The notes: generated from the letters alone by a model not told the origin. A stretch of 64,000 nt of DNA from Phycisphaerae bacterium (GCA_028279405.1 JANQNU010000064.1:62001-126000); one strand, 5' to 3'; shown: positions 54,295 through 63,743, counted from the stretch's first letter. Program-made: numbers and translations.

Positions 54295-54516
54295 AAGTGC
54301 GCCCGCTCATGATTTCCGAGCGGCGCGTTGGGTGTCGATACACCGCCGGTAGCGCGCATCCGTCCGACCAGACCCACGCGTTTCCGACGCTCGGTAGCCG
54401 GAAACGCGCCAACGCGACGTCGACATCATCGTCCTATAAATTGTTGTCGCTGGGTGCTGATTCTGACGGCCAGTGTCGAGGGCACCGGCCGCGCGCTCCA
54501 CAATTGACGTCTTTGG

Positions 54517-56061
54517 TTATTTGGCCAGGCGTTTGAGGCGGTCGGCCAGCTCGAGCGCCGCGTCTGGGAGGCCCGTGGCCGAGGCTTCCATCTGTAGCCG
54601 GAAGTGCCGCACGGCGTCGATTGCGCCGGGACTATTCCCGGTGCTCGGAATGCCACGAAGGACGCACGCGGCTACGTAACGGGACAGGTCCGATTCGATG
54701 CGGTCGAGCGCATTCAGTGCCCGCCTTCTGGCCGCGGTACGTTGTGCTTCATCCGGTGCTCCGCTCTCCACGGTGCACACGGCTTCGAAGAGGTTCCCGC
54801 TATGCCGATCGATCCGATCGTTCAGCTCCGCCGGCGGCGGAAAGTAGCTGTATGCGGAGGCTACAACGCAAATGAGCAGCCCACCCGCCATCGCAAGCCG
54901 GATGCCGATCGGGTTCACGGGACGTGCCTCCGGCTGGACCGCACCGCCTGACCGTCCGCTACCTCTCCGATGCCCGATGCGAAGCAATAGCCCAGTAACA
55001 GACAATGCACCGAGGATGAGTAGTGCGATGCCGTTACCTGCCGGCGTGCGCCCGAGTTGCTGAGCAACACCGCTACCGGGCGATTCACCGCCAAAGTGGT
55101 ACGGTTTCGTCAGCATATCGAACGCGTGGGCGTCCGCTTCGCCTGGACGCGGTGCCTCGAGTAGAAAATTCCCGACGACGGCCAACGCCAGCGCCAACGC
55201 AATCCAGGTGGATGTTGCCAGTACGCCGACGCGCCCGAAACGATGGATCATCCATGTCATTGTTCCCGGGTTCCAAGCGGCCCCCAGCATGAACGCGATA
55301 AGCGTCGCGCCCACCAACGCGCCAATCCGCCAGAACTCGCCCGCAAACACCACCGCCAGCTCGGGCTGAACGTGCGCGAATGACAACGGCACCGCCAACT
55401 CGAACATCGTCGTTACGGCTGACTCTCCGAGGTGGGCTTCGATCGCTCCTGGTTCGAGAAAGGCCGCGAAAGACGCCGACGCTCCCAGGCCCACGCCAGC
55501 GTAGATTGCAAGCGGACCGGCGCAGTGGCGTGCTGAAGCCCGCAGCGCGACCAGTAACTGCGAACCGCTACCATCGTCCGGCGTCATGACGTCGTTGTTC
55601 GGGCCCGTTCGCGCTCCCTGCACAGCAATGCTCACCGAGAATGCGAGGAGGATCGTGCTGACGAGCGCTACGGCAGTCGGCACAAGCCCCATCAGGTCGG
55701 CGGCGTAGCCAAGCGACCACGGCGTAAAAGCTGGCGCCATTACGACGAGAAGCAAAACGATTGCAGGCCGAACATTCGCGCGGAGCAACGCGGTTGCCAC
55801 GGGCAGCGTCCCCAGCGCCCCGACGGGCGCGAGCAATCCCAGCAGCATGGCGCGCGGTGCGCATTGCAGCAGCGGCCCGGCAAGAGCGGCCGTGATCCAC
55901 CGACGCCCGCCGCGCGTTTCGAGGATTCCTGCAAGCAATACGCCCACCAACAGACCGGGCGCCGCATCCAGCAACGATTGCCCAAATCGCAGTACGAATG
56001 TCCAGAGCGAAAACGGGCCGAAGATGACCCCGTCCCCATGCGCCAGCATCATATCCAGCAT
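54517..56061 (-). CDS. Permease, UPF0718/ArsP-like
   Basis: 514 residues with eight or more hydrophobic segments. The pattern LLVGVLLAGILETRGGRRW, LGLLAPVGALGTLPVATALL and VVMAPAFTPWSLGY fits the UPF0718 permease family, although the usual Cys-Gly pair of that motif is replaced by GALG. The last 110 residues are soluble and helical. It starts 14 bases after the MoxR gene with GGAG upstream and is the last gene of the Fur-led operon. The transported substrate is unknown; a metal or metalloid is a reasonable guess from the operon. Confidence 0.65.
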   Translation of the reverse strand: MLDMMLAHGDGVIFGPFSLWTFVLRFGQSLLDAAPGLLVGVLLAGILETRGGRRWITAALAGPLLQCAPRAMLLGLLAPVGALGTLPVATALLRANVRPAIVLLLVVMAPAFTPWSLGYAADLMGLVPTAVALVSTILLAFSVSIAVQGARTGPNNDVMTPDDGSGSQLLVALRASARHCAGPLAIYAGVGLGASASFAAFLEPGAIEAHLGESAVTTMFELAVPLSFAHVQPELAVVFAGEFWRIGALVGATLIAFMLGAAWNPGTMTWMIHRFGRVGVLATSTWIALALALAVVGNFLLEAPRPGEADAHAFDMLTKPYHFGGESPGSGVAQQLGRTPAGNGIALLILGALSVTGLLLRIGHRRGSGRSGGAVQPEARPVNPIGIRLAMAGGLLICVVASAYSYFPPPAELNDRIDRHSGNLFEAVCTVESGAPDEAQRTAARRRALNALDRIESDLSRYVAACVLRGIPSTGNSPGAIDAVRHFRLQMEASATGLPDAALELADRLKRLAK

Positions 56062-56075
56062 GCGCTCACTCCGCG

Positions 56076-57077
56076 TCAGATACGCTCGTCCCGCGACGGA
56101 AGGTCGGTCGGCACGGCCACCTTTGAAAGCACGTCTTGCACGAGCTCGGCCTCACCGCCCCGGTGAATGGCGACCCGCACATTCAACAGCGGACCCGCGA
56201 CCGCCTGAACATCATCCGGCGTGACGAACGCGCGCTGTTCAAGGAATGCCCGGGCCTGCGCCAGTCGCTGCCACATGAGTAGTGCACGTGGACTCAGCCC
56301 GTGCGCGAAACGCGCCGCCGACCGTGTCACGGTGGCCAACTCGACCAGATAACGTTGCAGTGCGGGCGCGACCGCCAGTCCTGCCACGATCGCTTGCATC
56401 TCCTGCAACTCTCCGGCTTGCAGCGCCGGGACCTTTCTCTCGGTCGGGAATGTGCCCTCCCGGACGGCCGCTGCCAACAGGCGCTGCTCATCCTCCGGAG
56501 CCGGATAGCCGACGCTGAGCCGGATCGCAAAACGATCGAGCTGCGCCTCCGGCAACGGATGTGTTCCGTGGTGCTCGATCGGGTTTTGCGTGGCAATCAC
56601 GAAGAAGCCGGCGCTTAACGGATGACGTTCGTTGTCGACCGTCACCTGGCGTTCCGCCATCGCCTCCAGCAACGCACTCTGCGCCCGCGGCGTCGCGCGA
56701 TTGATCTCGTCCGCCAACAGCACATCCGCAAACACCGGACCGGGCATGAACTCGAACTCGCGCAGCTTCTGATTGAACACGTTGAAGCCGGTGATGTCGT
56801 TCGGCAGCAGGTCGGGGGTGCACTGGAGCCGGGCGAAACGGCCGCCGATGGCGCTGGCCAGCGCGCGCGCCAACGTCGTCTTGCCCAGTCCGGGAAGGTC
56901 TTCAAGCAGAATGTGTCCCTGTGCAAGCAGCGCGGTGAGCACATGTTCGACCACCGCTCCCTTGCCCTGAAGCGCAGCGTTGAGCCGGGTGCGCAGGCCG
57001 GCGATGCGCTGACCAAAGTGCTCTTGCGCCACGGAGTCCGAAGCCGCACCATCCTGATCTACGCGCGTCCCCATCAT
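56076..57077 (-). CDS. MoxR-family AAA+ ATPase
   Basis: 333 residues. Walker A LPGLGKTTLA (about 60-69), Walker B VLLADEINRA, sensor 1 VIATQNPIEHHGT, and the MoxR signature LPEAQLDRFAIRLSVGYP are present. The ATG overlaps the stop of the transglutaminase-like gene (ATGA). MoxR proteins act as chaperones for the maturation of partner complexes and are commonly encoded with DUF58 and transglutaminase-like proteins, as here. Confidence 0.9.
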   Translation of the reverse strand: MMGTRVDQDGAASDSVAQEHFGQRIAGLRTRLNAALQGKGAVVEHVLTALLAQGHILLEDLPGLGKTTLARALASAIGGRFARLQCTPDLLPNDITGFNVFNQKLREFEFMPGPVFADVLLADEINRATPRAQSALLEAMAERQVTVDNERHPLSAGFFVIATQNPIEHHGTHPLPEAQLDRFAIRLSVGYPAPEDEQRLLAAAVREGTFPTERKVPALQAGELQEMQAIVAGLAVAPALQRYLVELATVTRSAARFAHGLSPRALLMWQRLAQARAFLEQRAFVTPDDVQAVAGPLLNVRVAIHRGGEAELVQDVLSKVAVPTDLPSRDERI

Positions 57078-59398
57078 GATGCCCCCAGTCGATCGCGCAA
57101 CCGACGGACGGACAGCTCGCGGATGAACTGTCGACAGACGCGCTCGGTGGCTCGTTCATCATCCGGCGTCCGGCAGCGCACGGTGCCATAGAGTACTTCG
57201 TACAACGTTGACAGAAACGTCTCATTCGCCGAGTCGCCACGCCAGCGATACCACGCTCGCGGTGTGACCGTCGATGGCCGACTCCGTCCGCTGAGCATGC
57301 TCCGCAGGTCGGCGAGCCGCAGGGTGCACAGTACGCGCTGCTCGGCCGACCAGAACGGCCACCACATGAGCCACCCGGTCAGCAGCCGTTCATGGATCGA
57401 GCGCCTTCGCCACCACAGCACCACGCTGAACGCTGCCCCCACAAGTGACTGCAACGGGTGAGCGTAACACCAGCTCCACAAACCACGAAATGTCGAGGCA
57501 AACCGCGTCATCAACGTCTCGCGATACCATGGCACCTCGTACCCCGGCGTGGCGTCGACGGTCAGCCACATTCCCGGTGCACAGCGCACCTCGACCCAGA
57601 AATGAGCGTGATCGGCACGCACCGCCGTATGGCCAGACCGAGCCACGTACGCGTCCGGATCGGCATAGAACCCGGACACCACGCGCGTTGGATAGCCGAG
57701 ACTTCGCAGGGCCAGCGCCGCCGCGGTCGCGAACTGGTACGCGGGGCCGCCACGGGCCTGATGCAGGAAGTGGTGAATAGGGTCCTGACAGTCCGGCGGT
57801 ACCGTCGCGTCACGATCATGCACGCAATGCGTGCGGAGGTGGTCGGCGAGCGACTCGATCTGCAACCAACCACGCGGCAAGTGCTCGAACCGTCGCGCCA
57901 GCGCGGCCGCACTGTCCTGCAAGTGTAACGGGACCGAAAGACAGGCGTCGTCACTTTCGACCGCCGGAAACAGGTCGTCCCGCGACGCCAGCTGCGTGCG
58001 GTCAACCGTAGACGAGGTGACGTCCAGGAGCGTGCCTGACGGCATACACTTATCGGTGCGCAGAATCCCCTCATGCACCCATTTGATCGTGTTGCGCGCC
58101 CAACGGTCCGCGTAGCGCCCGCTGTGCTTTCCGAACCGGAAACATGCCGCGTGCGCGGGCAGCGGCAAGTGGTCCGTAGAGAATCGACCAATGCGTAGCT
58201 GATGCCGCTGATCCCCACGGAAGAGCGGATCGGAGCGGTTCGTGGGAAGCCATAACCAGGACTTGTCGGACGCACGCGTCTGTAGTTCGCACGCATCGTT
58301 TCGTTCGGGAGACTTGCACCATGCGACGCCGTCGAACCGGTCATAAACGGTTAGCGGCAAATGCAGCGGCACGCGGCCTTCGACGTAGAGCAACGCCGTC
58401 GCCTCCGGCCCGGACCGGCTCTTCTGCGGGCGCCCTTTCCGATAGAGCGAGAACCGGCGACCGGGTTCGCCCGCGTCCCTTGCAGCGTGGTCTGGAGTGC
58501 GAATCAGGTACTCCATTGCGACGAAGATCGTTCGCGCCGTCTGAGGGCGCGGCCGCGCTTCTCCATACGACTCGGTCATGGCGTCATATAGGGTCGGTAA
58601 GTTGGATTCGAGGACGTATTCCGTGTCCACCGATCCGGTGCTGCGCGCGTTCGGACCGCCGATCGCCCAGTCGCCGTCGCCGATACCCAGCAGCGCCAGC
58701 GGGTTCCCGCCGCCGCTACCGCCTGATGAGGGTGCCCATTCCCCCCAGACGTCGGGCAGCCCCTGTGCCACGCGCGTTGACATCGCGGTCACGCCGCCGA
58801 GCAGCAGAACCAGGCAGACAACCGGGAAGAACGGAACGCGCGCCGTCTCCCGCGAACTCGATGCCACGACGATACGCTGCCAGTGCCGATGCACCAGCCA
58901 GGCCACGCCCAAGCCTGCAAAGCTCGCCGCCAACGGCGCGATCGCTGGATGCTCGCCGAGCGCAACTGCCGCAATCACCAGGAAGAGCGAAACGCCCAGC
59001 GCGAGTACGCCGGCTCGTGGCAGCCGCGGCAGCGCGGCAGCGAAGAACGCCAGATTCGTCAATGCGATGATCGTGACTTGTTCCAGCGGACGACAGTAGG
59101 TCTCAGCCCAGATACGACCGAAACCCTCGACGAACGGTGCGACCAGCAGTAGTACCGCGATCACGAGCCCAGCCCGCGTCAACTGGGTATCGGGGGCACC
59201 GCAACTGAAGAGATGCCGTCGCAGATCAAGCCAGCGCAGCACGATGGCGCCCGCGGCGAAAGCGAGGATGACTGCCGGCGGCCAGAACCACGCGGTCCCC
59301 GGCTCGGTGCAGGCCAGGCGCGCCGCCAACGCTGCTACGGTGACGGTAATCAGCGCCAGCTCGTTTCCCCAGGGCAGTGACCGTGTGTTAGGCCACAT
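57074..59398 (-). CDS. Membrane transglutaminase-like protein without the catalytic Cys
   Basis: 774 residues from the ATG at 59398, which overlaps the DUF58 gene by 11 bases. Several N-terminal membrane segments (about 15-200), a large exported part, the transglutaminase core at about 590-680, and a membrane span further on (about 705). The core has the His and Asp sites (ADHAHFWVEV; WLTVDATPGYE) but the nucleophile position reads GGPAYQFATAA where active members have G-x-C-x-x-F-A: the Cys is Ala. It is therefore probably a non-catalytic binding domain. The layout matches TgpA-like proteins of DUF58-MoxR clusters. Confidence 0.8.
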   Translation of the reverse strand: MWPNTRSLPWGNELALITVTVAALAARLACTEPGTAWFWPPAVILAFAAGAIVLRWLDLRRHLFSCGAPDTQLTRAGLVIAVLLLVAPFVEGFGRIWAETYCRPLEQVTIIALTNLAFFAAALPRLPRAGVLALGVSLFLVIAAVALGEHPAIAPLAASFAGLGVAWLVHRHWQRIVVASSSRETARVPFFPVVCLVLLLGGVTAMSTRVAQGLPDVWGEWAPSSGGSGGGNPLALLGIGDGDWAIGGPNARSTGSVDTEYVLESNLPTLYDAMTESYGEARPRPQTARTIFVAMEYLIRTPDHAARDAGEPGRRFSLYRKGRPQKSRSGPEATALLYVEGRVPLHLPLTVYDRFDGVAWCKSPERNDACELQTRASDKSWLWLPTNRSDPLFRGDQRHQLRIGRFSTDHLPLPAHAACFRFGKHSGRYADRWARNTIKWVHEGILRTDKCMPSGTLLDVTSSTVDRTQLASRDDLFPAVESDDACLSVPLHLQDSAAALARRFEHLPRGWLQIESLADHLRTHCVHDRDATVPPDCQDPIHHFLHQARGGPAYQFATAAALALRSLGYPTRVVSGFYADPDAYVARSGHTAVRADHAHFWVEVRCAPGMWLTVDATPGYEVPWYRETLMTRFASTFRGLWSWCYAHPLQSLVGAAFSVVLWWRRRSIHERLLTGWLMWWPFWSAEQRVLCTLRLADLRSMLSGRSRPSTVTPRAWYRWRGDSANETFLSTLYEVLYGTVRCRTPDDERATERVCRQFIRELSVRRLRDRLGAS

Positions 59399-60608
59399 CT
59401 GCACACGCCCCCCAAGTACGACAAAGCGCCGCCGGAACGTCGGACGGGCCTCCGATCCGGACAACCTCGGCGGATAGCGCCGGACACCCCTCGGTCCGGT
59501 GTCCGCCAAAACCGGCCGCATGCAAGAGGAATCCGCGCAGGGGGCCGGCGGTTACGCCCGTGCGCCTCGTCCAACCAAGGTCGGTGCCGATGAAGATCGT
59601 TGTTGGTGTCGGGTTCGTTTCAGCGCCGACGCCGTCGGTGCTCAAACGCACACGCGACAATGCATCCAGAATGAACTTGCGCTGCCGGTGTCCGCCTGCC
59701 ATTCGGATTCGTGTGGGGCCCGCGCGGAGTGCGACCTCGGAGCCGCAGTCCAGCCAACCGATCGCCAGGCTGGCCGCGATCCGCACTGCCCATTCAAATG
59801 AGCCCTCATGTTCGTCGCCCACGTGCGTCCGCGGATCGCAATCCAGCACGATCTCCCAGCGCGAACTGCCGACTGCCTGAAACTCTCGAACCATGAAACG
59901 GTCCTGCCGAGCCGTCTGCGGCCAGTGAATCCACCGCATCGGATCGCCTCGTCGGTACGCACGCACCCCCGTCGTATCACCCTCTACGCCAGCGCGACGC
60001 GTCTCGACGCGTCCGGTCGGGCTGCCGGTCCCCGCACCCACAGGTGGAGCCGCGACCGGAAACACCCGCGGCCACACGAGCAATGCACTATCTACCCGCA
60101 CCCGTCGCGACGCCGTCAGAAACCCAAACGGAAAACCCGTCTGCAACCGGATCGGTCCGTGCGGAAATACGCCGCGCTGCCGAGGCCGAAACGCCATCGG
60201 CAATTCAACGGATGACAGTGGTCGCAGTGCCGGCAATGCCTGAACATCGTTGTCACTCGCATCCAACAGCATGCCCCAAGCCGGCAAAAGGCCCCGGTTT
60301 CGCAGGGTCAGCCGGCAGTCGACGCGTTCGCCTTCATGAACGCGGTCCGCCGTCACGAATAGCGTTCCGCGCCCGCCGAGAATCACGATCCAAGGCCACA
60401 CCGACCCGAGAACCAATGCTGCGATCAGTGCGGGCACCAACAGGAGCAGCCGAGGGTGCAGCGTTAGGCCGATCGCCGCGACGACCAGCGTACAGAGCGC
60501 CAGGATCGCGAGCGTACCGCTACCGCACACAAGTCGGCCCAGGAAACGCCAAGTACTGGTGATGCGCGAGTACGAGCGTCTTTTCTCGCCGATGATGGTC
60601 GGCGTCAT
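59388..60608 (-). CDS. DUF58 (vWA-like) membrane protein
   Basis: 406 residues from the ATG at 60608, overlapping the Fur-family stop codon (ATGA). Two hydrophobic segments near the N-terminus (about 20-75) are followed by a beta-rich part and the DUF58 core (GVRAYRRGDPMRWIHWPQTA, then residues leading to MVREF). DUF58 proteins have a von Willebrand A-like fold and work with a MoxR ATPase, here encoded two genes downstream. Confidence 0.85.
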   Translation of the reverse strand: MTPTIIGEKRRSYSRITSTWRFLGRLVCGSGTLAILALCTLVVAAIGLTLHPRLLLLVPALIAALVLGSVWPWIVILGGRGTLFVTADRVHEGERVDCRLTLRNRGLLPAWGMLLDASDNDVQALPALRPLSSVELPMAFRPRQRGVFPHGPIRLQTGFPFGFLTASRRVRVDSALLVWPRVFPVAAPPVGAGTGSPTGRVETRRAGVEGDTTGVRAYRRGDPMRWIHWPQTARQDRFMVREFQAVGSSRWEIVLDCDPRTHVGDEHEGSFEWAVRIAASLAIGWLDCGSEVALRAGPTRIRMAGGHRQRKFILDALSRVRLSTDGVGAETNPTPTTIFIGTDLGWTRRTGVTAGPLRGFLLHAAGFGGHRTEGCPALSAEVVRIGGPSDVPAALCRTWGACADVA

Positions 60609-60982
60609 GAGGTGCAGCACCGGCACGTACCGTAGAGGACGATTTCGTGATCCGTCATGCGAAATCCGCTCGGCACGAGCTTCTTGAGGCCCGCGACGCA
60701 ACCCTTTAGGTCGTACACGGAATCGCACTCACAACATCGAAAGTGATGATGGTGCCGTTCGGCGGCGGCCCGCAGTTCATAGCGCGGCGCTTCGCCTGGC
60801 AACTCAACCGGGTGAATCGCGTGCTCTTCCTGCATCCGCTTGAGCGTGCGATAAACGGTCGCCAGATTGAGCGAAGGCACTCGTTCTCTGGCGGCGTCCA
60901 GTACCTCTAGCGGCCCAAGCGGTCGTCCCGCCGCGCCGAAAACAGCCTCTATCGCAACCCGTTGCGCCGTCTGTCGTTGCAT
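60605..60982 (-). CDS. Fur/Zur-family metalloregulator
   Basis: 125 residues; ATG at 60982 with GAGGAG 9 bases upstream. Winged-helix domain (NLATVYRTLKRMQEEHAIH), the hinge metal site ERHHHHFRCCECDSVYDL (H77-H80, C83, C86) and a second Cys group near the C-terminus (C120, C122, C123). The Cys pairs indicate the structural zinc site of Fur/Zur/PerR proteins; which metal it senses cannot be read directly. It is the first gene of a five-gene operon with overlapping ends. Binding palindromes lie just upstream, so it is probably autoregulated. Confidence 0.9.
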   Translation of the reverse strand: MQRQTAQRVAIEAVFGAAGRPLGPLEVLDAARERVPSLNLATVYRTLKRMQEEHAIHPVELPGEAPRYELRAAAERHHHHFRCCECDSVYDLKGCVAGLKKLVPSGFRMTDHEIVLYGTCRCCTS

Positions 60983-61036
60983 CCTGCAAATCTCCTCTAC
61001 TGCGTCCGCGCAGCGTATCGCAGCTCGACCAATACC

Positions 61037-61065
61037 ATAATAAACTTCCCCAGAACTACTTGCAA
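61037..61065 (-). promoter_or_regulatory. Candidate promoter of the Fur-led operon
   Basis: On the minus strand TTGCAA (61060-61065) and TATTAT (61037-61042) are separated by exactly 17 bases. Transcription would start near 61030 and leave a leader of about 48 bases before the ATG at 60982. The -35 box lies inside the palindromic TGCAAATGCA, so binding of the regulator would block RNA polymerase. Confidence 0.5.
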
Positions 61066-61110
61066 ATGCATTCGCACGTGCTACTATGTGGATAATGCGA
61101 ATGCGTTATC
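61060..61110. promoter_or_regulatory. Fur/Zur-type operators between the fur-like and merC-like genes
   Basis: Site A, TGCAAATGCATTCGCA at 61061-61076, matches the sites at 54230-54294. Site B, GATAATGCGAATGCGTTATC at 61091-61110, is a 20-base imperfect palindrome (7 of 10 pairs) with a Zur-box-like outline. They can serve the minus-strand Fur operon and the plus-strand MerC gene. The rest of 60983-61371 shows only short, unconvincing frames. Confidence 0.6.
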
Positions 61111-61371
61111 ACTGCTCTGTGGAGTTGGAGGAGGGCGGGTTCCTGGCGGCCGGGGGCACGATGAGAGGCGCGAGCGGTAAGGCTACTGGATTGATGCCGC
61201 CACGGAGCTCGCAACGAATGTGTCGCCAGCGACAGCGGGGCAACCCGCTGCGCTGGCCGACACGTATGACGGAGGGCTCCGGTATTCGGGCAGTTTCAGG
61301 AACTCGATCCGGTGCCCGGTCGGGGATAGATTCACTTGGCCGTACACAGGCAACGTGGACGCGAGAAACAA

Positions 61372-62157
61372 ATGAGTAGTGCGAGTGACGGTGCAACCCG
61401 CATCTCCGATTTCGTTCGTCCGAACGTCCAGTTGGGAACCGACTCTCCGAATGTACCGGAGGCCTCGCGGCTCCCGTTGGGCGAGGATCGACGTAATGTG
61501 CCGGCCTGGCGCGACTGGCTGGGTGTGGCCGCCTCGGTTGCGTGTGCCATTCATTGTGCCGCGATGCCGCTGGTAGTCAGCTTCTTGCCGTTGCTCGGCC
61601 TGGATTTCCTCGCCGAGCCGGCATTTCACCAATGGATGGTCGCGGTCTGCGTTGCGATTGCGATCGTTGCCTTCATTCCTGGCTGGGGAAGGCATCGGCG
61701 TTGCGCGCCGGGGGCGATCGCCGTCGTCGGCTTGGCGCTCATATCGGCCGGAGCGTTCTCAGAGCACCCGGACTGCTGCCCGGCAGGGAGTGCAGCTGCA
61801 CTCGGCGTTCCATCGACTGTCTCGGCGGCGCCGCACGAGTCAAGTTCGGCAGGATCGGTCAACGCAGACTGCGAACTTTCGGCACCAACCGGTTGCACAT
61901 CTGCTTGCGTTCTCGCTTGTTCCGACAGCAGCGAGCCGGAGTCGGCCGATCAAGCGGGTACAGATGAGCCGGGCGTATCCGCGGCACGTTCGGTGGCTGT
62001 CCCAATCCCAACACAATGGTTCATGCCGGTCGGGGGCCTGCTGCTCATTGCGGGCCACTTGCTGAACCACCGTTGCAATTGCCGCTGCGCTTGCACAGCC
62101 ACGAGCGATGCCAGAACACGTCGCGCGTTCGACGGGGACGATCAGCTGCAGCAATAG
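61372..62157 (+). CDS. MerC-domain membrane protein
   Basis: 261 residues. After a charged N-terminus of about 50 residues come three hydrophobic segments containing VACAIHCAAMPLVVSFLPLL, with the CxxxC pair and the FLPLLG pattern of the MerC domain. The C-terminal part is Cys-rich (HPDCCPAG, GCTSACVLAC) and ends with a hydrophobic stretch and HRCNCRCAC. MerC proteins carry mercuric ion across the inner membrane; in non-mercury contexts they are often zinc-regulated, which the operators upstream support. The start has only a weak ribosome site. Confidence 0.75.
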   Translation: MSSASDGATRISDFVRPNVQLGTDSPNVPEASRLPLGEDRRNVPAWRDWLGVAASVACAIHCAAMPLVVSFLPLLGLDFLAEPAFHQWMVAVCVAIAIVAFIPGWGRHRRCAPGAIAVVGLALISAGAFSEHPDCCPAGSAAALGVPSTVSAAPHESSSAGSVNADCELSAPTGCTSACVLACSDSSEPESADQAGTDEPGVSAARSVAVPIPTQWFMPVGGLLLIAGHLLNHRCNCRCACTATSDARTRRAFDGDDQLQQ

Positions 62158-62329
62158 CGGAAGATCCCGTAGGTAGGCCAAGGCTTACGCCGATATTCGT
62201 GCGCCGAACCACGTAGTACCCGCGCCGTATACCGGGGTTCGTATGCCAACGAGCGCGGCCCCTGGGCGATCACACCTCTTCGGATCACCGCGGGATTCTC
62301 GTCTCGCCATGCTAGAGGGATTCGCAGTG

Positions 62330-62593
62330 TTAGAACCCTCGTGGAAACCAAATGCTGCGCACGGTGACGTCGCCAATGTTCGGGATCACATGGCCTTCAT
62401 CAAGTGTAGAGAGATCGACGTTCTCGATCATCTCCACTATTTCAGGGAGACCGTTCCCTCCGAAGACCTTGGCATTGACGATTAGGAGCGCGTCATCGCG
62501 GCCATAGGCGGTAACGCCACAACCATCGCCCACACCTAGTGGCAGAACGCTCGCCCCAACCTCGAATGTGATCCAATAGCGGACGAACTTCAT
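62330..62593 (-). CDS. Small conserved protein of unknown function
   Basis: 87 residues, MKFVRYWITFEVGA to a C-terminal WFPRGF. The sequence is compact, well balanced and hydrophobic-core-like (VTAYGRDDALLIVNAKVFGG, LPEIVEMIENVDLSTLDEGH), unlike a chance frame, and I recognise it as a recurring hypothetical protein. No operon partner. The 172-base gap to the left (62158-62329) has no feature. Confidence 0.6.
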   Translation of the reverse strand: MKFVRYWITFEVGASVLPLGVGDGCGVTAYGRDDALLIVNAKVFGGNGLPEIVEMIENVDLSTLDEGHVIPNIGDVTVRSIWFPRGF

Positions 62594-63125
62594 CAGGTCT
62601 GCCTCGGGGCTTTGTTTCTTGCGCGAGCTCGTGCAGCGCCCGCCACCGTGTAGGCAAATGATCTCGGAAACGGGTCACCAACAGCGTCGCAGGACGGGTA
62701 GTCCCCCGGTCGGTGAACGCGGAGGAGTATGCTATCACTGCGCTCGTGTGCGAGGCAACGTTGTTTCGGAGCATGCGCCGACGGGACGTGCGCGGTTTGT
62801 TCAGTTGATTTTGTCTGCGGTTCGAGCATCACGTGGTGCCGCCGGCGCAATCGCGCCGTCATCGTGGAGGTCGACCAGCAGCGCGACTCGTTGTCGATCG
62901 ATGGATGATTCGTGCAATGTCGTGCGGCGCCTGAGAATATTCTCTCCCCGTCGACGAATGATCATGTATGCGAATAAGGGGAACTGCGCGTTCGGTACTG
63001 GCGCGGAGTTCTTGATGTTCCAATCGGCGCTTTTTGCATGATTTGCGAGACGGATGCCGATCGCGATCAGTCCTGTCTGGTGTGCTTGCGTGAGCAAGCT
63101 TACATGTCCTGGCGGAGGGCAGGAA
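62594..63125. other. Intergenic region without confident gene
   Basis: 532 bases upstream of the DUF1989 gene. Several frames of 80-150 codons exist on both strands (such as minus 62593-62862), but they are Arg/Ser-rich and mutually overlapping. I see no RNA gene. The DUF1989 promoter should lie near the right end, where the sequence is more AT-rich. Confidence 0.4.
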
Positions 63126-63743
63126 ATGAGCCGAGTGGAATCGATTCGCCTCGAGCCAAGTACCGCGCGTGCGTTGAGTTGCTCGTCCGGCGGCGAACTT
63201 ACCGTCATCGATCCATTTGGGAGACAGGTGGCCGACCTCGTCGCTTTTTCAATGCACGACACGAATGAGTGGCTGAGTTCTGGCCGAACCTTCGATTATT
63301 CGGGGACGCTTAGACTGACCGAAGGGCACACGCTCTACTCGAATCGCAGCAATGGCATGCTCGACATTGTGAGTGACAGTGTCGGACGACATGATTTTCT
63401 GTTCGCGCCTTGTAGCCGCGAGATGTTTCGTCTGCAGTACGGGGATTCCGATCATCCGAACTGCCTCAACGAACTTGCGTCGGCGCTGGGCGCGTATGGC
63501 ATTACCGCTGACCGGATTCCGACGCCGTTCAACATCTTCATGAATGTTCACATCGAGCCGGGAACCGGGAGCCTGGAGGTTCAAGAGCCTCTGTCCATCC
63601 CGGGCTCACGGATCGTCTTTCGTGCGAGGATGGATCTCGTCTTGGCCGTTTCGGCATGCTCCGCCGAGAGAACGAACGCGGGCGAACTCGGCCCGATCGA
63701 CCTCACATTGGCGGACGATAGGGAGAGCACCCAATGCAAGTAA
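63126..63743 (+). CDS. DUF1989 / urea carboxylase-associated family protein
   Basis: 205 residues from the ATG at 63126 with GGAGG/AGGA upstream. The motifs GGELTVIDPFGRQVADLVAF, HTLYSNRSNGMLDIVSD, GRHDFLFAPCSREMF and TPFNIFMNVHIEPGTG are those of DUF1989 proteins, which occur with urea and amine metabolism genes. The conserved Cys of the FAPCS motif and nearby His could bind a metal. It overlaps the next gene by 10 bases. No urea carboxylase gene is in view. Confidence 0.8.
   Translation: MSRVESIRLEPSTARALSCSSGGELTVIDPFGRQVADLVAFSMHDTNEWLSSGRTFDYSGTLRLTEGHTLYSNRSNGMLDIVSDSVGRHDFLFAPCSREMFRLQYGDSDHPNCLNELASALGAYGITADRIPTPFNIFMNVHIEPGTGSLEVQEPLSIPGSRIVFRARMDLVLAVSACSAERTNAGELGPIDLTLADDRESTQCK

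Noticed and set aside
61183-61371. Short frames between the operators and the MerC gene, including one ending RYSGSFRNSIRCPVGDRF
   Set aside because: No start codon in that frame and no family match; could be a remnant, but nothing supports it.
62593-62862. 90-codon minus-strand frame touching the small conserved gene (TGATG)
   Set aside because: The junction looks like coupling, but the protein is Arg/His-rich with no start signal or fold pattern. Left unannotated.
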